8,810 bases of DNA, from contig JAFNWZ010000160.1 of the NCBI GenBank assembly GCA_017379255.1, positions 1-8,810 on the forward strand, given 5' to 3'. The stretch comes from Akkermansia sp. (lineage in GTDB: Bacteria; Verrucomicrobiota; Verrucomicrobiia; Verrucomicrobiales; Akkermansiaceae). Under the pieces are notes generated by a model. That model did not search any database and was not told the DNA's origin. It saw only the letters and a program-made list of their open reading frames with translations. The position numbers were made by a program, and so were the translations under genes. The first letter of the stretch is position 1, and every line of letters begins with the position of its first letter. Below, in pieces: positions 6,306 through 8,810 of this stretch.

Positions 6306-6334
6306 GCCACATATGCGTGGAATAAGGAATATTA
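6291..6334 (+). repeat. Inner inverted repeat of element 2, left copy
   Basis: A 44-nt segment beginning gcgcccggaaaccacgcc and ending ggaatatta matches, inverted, 6740-6783 with about six differences. The left copy contains its own small stem ccacgc/gcgtgg (6302-6320). It ends just before the S23 promoter. Confidence 0.88.
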
Positions 6335-6348
6335 TCACACACATCTGC

Positions 6349-6375
6349 TTGCTTTTTGTGCTACACTGGTATACC
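6349..6375 (+). promoter_or_regulatory. Promoter of the second S23-family gene
   Basis: An extended -10 TGGTATACC (-10 hexamer 6370-6375) has a weaker -35 TTGCTT (6349-6354) at 15-bp spacing. The ATG at 6386 begins 11 nt after the -10 box, so the leader would be only a few nucleotides at most, as in copy 1. Confidence 0.55.
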
Positions 6376-6385
6376 ATCATACACA

Positions 6386-6742
6386 ATGAAAGAAGATAAA
6401 CTGGCAGATTTTTCATTACAGCTTGCAAAAGCCTCCATGGCATATTGCCGTCATCTGCATGGCTATGGAGATAAAAAGGGGCAGTTCCTACGGGCGGCAT
6501 CAAGCGTTGGGGCTAATATCGCTGAAGCAAAGTATGGAAATAGTGCTGCTGATTTTGCGAATAAGTTTCATATTGCGTTGAAGGAGTGCAATGAAACTAA
6601 GTTCTGGCTTAATCTCTTTGAACCTGAAAATGAAGAACAGGCTCTGGAGTTGAAGAAATTGAAGAGATTGACAGGCAATATTATGCGCATGTTGATTAAA
6701 TCGCTGCAGACACTTAAGAACAGTTCCAGCCAGAATAAGTAA
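6386..6742 (+). CDS. S23-family four-helix-bundle protein (23S rRNA IVS type), copy 2
   Basis: This 118-residue protein belongs to the same family as the 3431-3790 gene. Core: QFLRAASSVGANIAEAKYGN (residues 33-52), then ADFANKFHIALKECNETKFW (55-74), then a charged C-terminal helix ending KNSSSQNK. The two copies are clearly related but diverged, so they are not a recent duplication. The ATG at 6386 is preferred over 6356 because the latter lies upstream of the -10 box. No Shine-Dalgarno is present. The TAA (6740-6742) is itself the first three bases of the right inner inverted repeat, so the ORF is fitted exactly between the arms. Base composition is AT-rich beside GC-rich arrays and mnmE. 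Function unknown; the context suggests a partner of the flanking palindromes (binding, processing or mobility), which is inference. Confidence 0.87.
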   Translation: MKEDKLADFSLQLAKASMAYCRHLHGYGDKKGQFLRAASSVGANIAEAKYGNSAADFANKFHIALKECNETKFWLNLFEPENEEQALELKKLKRLTGNIMRMLIKSLQTLKNSSSQNK

Positions 6743-6783
6743 TATTCCTTATTCTGCGTATGTGTGGCATGGTTTCCGGGCGC
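6740..6783 (-). repeat. Inner inverted repeat of element 2, right copy
   Basis: Inverted partner of 6291-6334, beginning at the T of the S23 stop codon and running into the ggtttccgggcgc segment that opens the right array. Confidence 0.88.
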
Positions 6784-7128
6784 GCTGGGTGGGGCAGGCG
6801 TGTAATAGTCGCCCCGCTGGCGCGGGGCTCAATGAAATACGCCCGTGTGGGCGTATGAAATCCGGCGTTGCCGGATGAAATCCATGGCTGCGCCATGGAT
6901 GAAATACCGCTGCGCGGTATGAAATCCCGGCACTGGCGCGCCGGGATGGGTGGTTTCCGGGCGTGCTGGGTGGCGCGGGTGTGTGTGAGTTGCCCCGCTG
7001 GCGCGGGGCTCAATGAAATACGCCCGTGTGGGCGTATGAAATCCGGCGTTGCCGGATGAAATCCATGGCTGCGCCATGGATGAAATGCCGCTGGCCGGTA
7101 TGAAATCCCGGCACTGGCGCGCCGGGAT
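6771..7128 (-). repeat. Right array of element 2: two inverted 181-bp hairpin blocks
   Basis: Blocks start at 6771 and 6952 (period 181) and repeat, in reverse order and orientation, the six hairpins of the left blocks: gccccgc, atacgccc, atccggc, atccatggc, ataccgc and atcccggc stems. The outermost copy of the ataccgc hairpin (7085-7101) has three changes that weaken it. The terminal hairpins (6924-6947, 7105-7128) differ from their left counterparts by a compensatory base-pair change. Confidence 0.94.
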
Positions 7129-7196
7129 GTACGGAGCATTTCGTTCAAATCTTCGGACTGTACATGATTTTTCCTGCTCGAAAATGAATTTCCGGC

Positions 7197-7225
7197 TTGC
7201 TACCGCGGGGGAATTTGGGTATGAT
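7197..7225 (+). promoter_or_regulatory. Promoter of the large secreted protein gene
   Basis: TTGCTA (7197-7202), a 17-bp spacer and TATGAT (7220-7225) give a good sigma-70-type match. Transcription would start near 7232, leaving a leader of about 60 nt. A second -10-like TATACT at 7273-7278 lacks a -35. The 7129-7196 stretch between the array and this promoter holds nothing else I recognise. Confidence 0.6.
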
Positions 7226-7292
7226 GGTAGAGTATTAGATTGGGTGGACTGTATCCTCCCGACGCAGAATTTTATACTTAAACCACATACTT

Positions 7293-8810
7293 ATGAAATT
7301 ACATCTCCCGAAATTGCTTCGTAATGCCGTGCTCGCTTGCATCACTGCTGTGGCTGGTATTTCTACGACTCTTGGTACTGCTGCCTTCACCGGCGGTGTT
7401 GTTGCCTTTGCGTTAGCAGGGCAGCAGGCGCAGGCGTTGACCTCGGCTGCTTATGCCGCGTATTCTGAACGAGTGGAAATTGATACATCTGCTGCCTATA
7501 ATGCAGGCGGGAGTGTTACGTATGCCGATGGGGTTCTGCGCGGTGCCGGGGTGTCTTCAAACATCACGTTTGATGTGAATCCCGATGCGTTTGCCGGTAT
7601 TCAGAAGGTGGTTGTGGTGACGAATGATGCTGGCTCTACTCCATGGGGGTTTGCTACCACGGATGATGGTACGCTGAAGGGCTGGTGGGATACGGGGCTG
7701 TGGAATAATGCCGCAAATACAGCGGTGGATCTGAGTTCTTTGACCCGGAATGAGGATGGCAGTGTTACGCTGACTGCCAGGATTGACGGCACCGGTACAT
7801 ATCTTTACACGGGTAATGAGATAGCTGATGCCAATAGAATCTATGGCGCCTCTGGTTTGAAAACCACTTCATTCACTGTTACGCAGGTTCTGATTGCCTC
7901 TGATCTGGTTTCCCGCCTGTATGTAACTGATAATCTGCCGGCGGGTAAGGAATTCACGCATGGTGAATATTCTGTGCGGCGTGCAGATGGCCAGTATCTG
8001 GATGCAACAACGGGGCGTTTGCAGATAAATGGTACCGCGTCCGGCGAGGTTGCGCAGAGTTCTGCCCAGAAACCCATTTATATTGGCGGATCTGGGCAGC
8101 TGTTCCTGCAGACTTGGGGTACAGGCTCCATTGTGTTGGATAATGACATCTATGTGGCTGCTTCGACGCATGGTGATGCGGCCAGTTATGGAGTAATCCG
8201 CTTTGGTAACGATAATGCAGCTGGCGCCAGCACGACGCTGAATGGTGATATCTACGTGTTGGAAAATGTCGGCATCAAGAGCAATGGCACGAATCCGGTA
8301 TATCTGAATGGAACGATTACGGACAAGTTCAATGTGGATGGCTCTGCCTCGGCAGGTGGGCAGGAGATGACCATCAGCGGCAAGAGTTTTGTCATCTCTG
8401 GTGATCTGGATGTCAGCACACTCATTATTGATGCTGGCACGGCGAATGACGCTGGCGTGTCATTCGGCAAGACGGTGACCAACACTGGTAACCTGACGCT
8501 CAAGGGTAAGTTGAAGATTGATGACCTGAGCGTATATGATTATGAGCTGCCCGAAGACGCCACCTTTACCGGGGGCGATGCTGACAACGGCTACCTGAGC
8601 AGCAACATGAAGTACATCATCATTTCCAATGCTGAAGGGGCCAGCGTAACCAAGGGAGATGGATTTGCGCTCGCCGGCTCTGCTGCCAATGGTGCCAGTT
8701 TTGAAAATGGTGTGCTTTCTGCTGCCGGGGATGCCAATGTGTTCTGGACAACCTCCGAATGGAACGCTACGGCTCTGGGCGAGGGCAAGAAGTACAATGT
8801 AACGGATACT
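7293..8810 (+). CDS. Large secreted beta-rich protein, probably autotransporter-like (3' end outside window)
   Basis: An open frame of 506 codons runs from ATG 7293 to the right edge with no stop. It starts MKLHLPKLLRNAVLACITAV and continues with a long hydrophobic Ala/Gly/Thr-rich region ending AGQQAQA, giving a predicted signal peptide of about 48 residues. The MKLHLPK opening and long signal recall the many autotransporter-type adhesins of Akkermansia (from memory). The visible passenger is rich in Gly, Asn, Asp, Thr and Val, with alternating short strands such as TTLNGDIYVLENVGI, VYLNGTITDKF and LTLKGKLKIDDL, and is poor in Lys and Cys: the look of a right-handed beta-helix with autotransporter-associated repeats. 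A beta-barrel or sorting signal would lie beyond the window. No Shine-Dalgarno is seen. It is probably exported by Sec and displayed at or beyond the outer membrane; the ligand is unknown. Confidence 0.82.
   Translation, partial: MKLHLPKLLRNAVLACITAVAGISTTLGTAAFTGGVVAFALAGQQAQALTSAAYAAYSERVEIDTSAAYNAGGSVTYADGVLRGAGVSSNITFDVNPDAFAGIQKVVVVTNDAGSTPWGFATTDDGTLKGWWDTGLWNNAANTAVDLSSLTRNEDGSVTLTARIDGTGTYLYTGNEIADANRIYGASGLKTTSFTVTQVLIASDLVSRLYVTDNLPAGKEFTHGEYSVRRADGQYLDATTGRLQINGTASGEVAQSSAQKPIYIGGSGQLFLQTWGTGSIVLDNDIYVAASTHGDAASYGVIRFGNDNAAGASTTLNGDIYVLENVGIKSNGTNPVYLNGTITDKFNVDGSASAGGQEMTISGKSFVISGDLDVSTLIIDAGTANDAGVSFGKTVTNTGNLTLKGKLKIDDLSVYDYELPEDATFTGGDADNGYLSSNMKYIIISNAEGASVTKGDGFALAGSAANGASFENGVLSAAGDANVFWTTSEWNATALGEGKKYNVTDT

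Larger units (their letters stand above)
5738..7128 (+). mobile_element. Element 2: tandem hairpin blocks flanking a second S23-family gene
   Basis: A roughly 1.4-kb unit with the same plan as element 1. The left arm has three direct 180-bp blocks, the right arm two inverted 181-bp blocks, and the S23-family gene with its promoter lies between. The innermost arms match as a near-perfect inverted repeat of 44 bp (6291-6334 against 6740-6783, about six differences). The unit is inserted directly at the mnmE 3' end and ahead of the secreted-protein promoter. No transposase is present; that it is or was mobile is inferred. Confidence 0.55.

Noticed and set aside
5773..6399. 208-residue repeat protein on the + strand, and similar frames at 5928-6245 and, on the - strand, 6714-7148
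   Set aside because: They are frames through palindromic tandem repeats, open in several frames and on both strands, without a start signal.
5767..7128. CRISPR array
   Set aside because: Repeats are whole 180-bp blocks of different hairpins, not 25-40 bp repeats with unique spacers, and no cas gene is present.
3218..7128. Diversity-generating retroelement, because Avd shares the S23-like fold
   Set aside because: No reverse transcriptase ORF and no template/variable repeat pair is visible in the window.
3218..7128. REP/BIME palindromes with a RAYT transposase, or a classical insertion sequence
   Set aside because: No ORF has Y1-transposase HUH or DDE features; the enclosed genes are short four-helix-bundle proteins. 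No target-site duplication was found.
7127..7165. Hairpin atgtac/gtacat just beyond element 2
   Set aside because: Only 6 bp of stem around a 27-nt loop with no further pairing; likely chance.

Overview
The window looks like a chromosomal segment of a Verrucomicrobiota bacterium, most likely Akkermansia or a close relative. This rests on recall, not a search: the MKLHLPK-type long signal peptide on a giant secreted beta-rich protein is typical of Akkermansia, Shine-Dalgarno sequences are weak, and S23-type four-helix-bundle genes are present. The housekeeping genes are GC-rich.

Layout. Bases 1-3154 hold four leftward genes: lpdA (dihydrolipoamide dehydrogenase), a small GYF_2-type membrane protein, a UPF0126/TRIC-like membrane protein overlapping it by 4 bp, and the 5' part of clpB. 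Bases 3218-3986 hold a compact unit: a rightward S23-family gene between two inverted arrays of short palindromes. A leftward mini-lipoprotein gene with a heptaglutamine run (4067-4192) follows, with its own promoter and intrinsic terminator. Rightward mnmE (tRNA-modification GTPase) occupies 4412-5743. Bases 5738-7128 hold a second, larger unit of the same design: three tandem 180-bp blocks of six hairpins on the left, a second S23-family gene, and two inverted 181-bp blocks on the right. From 7293 to the end runs the 5' part of a large secreted, probably autotransporter-like protein.

The notable content is the pair of 'hairpin-array / S23 gene / inverted hairpin-array' units. The two hairpin sets differ in sequence but share a construction: perfect 6-10 bp stems, 3-5 nt loops often GCA/TGC/GCCA, constant short linkers, a promoter just inside the left arm that puts the start codon within about 10 nt of the -10 box, and a stop codon touching the right arm. 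One stem shows a compensatory T-A to C-G change, and one hairpin is flipped in one copy. S23 proteins are best known from intervening sequences in 23S rRNA genes, where the ORF lies between inverted repeats. These units may be free-standing chromosomal relatives of such elements. No transposase, reverse transcriptase or Cas gene is visible. Mobility and function are inference. I know of no published description of this arrangement, but I could not search.
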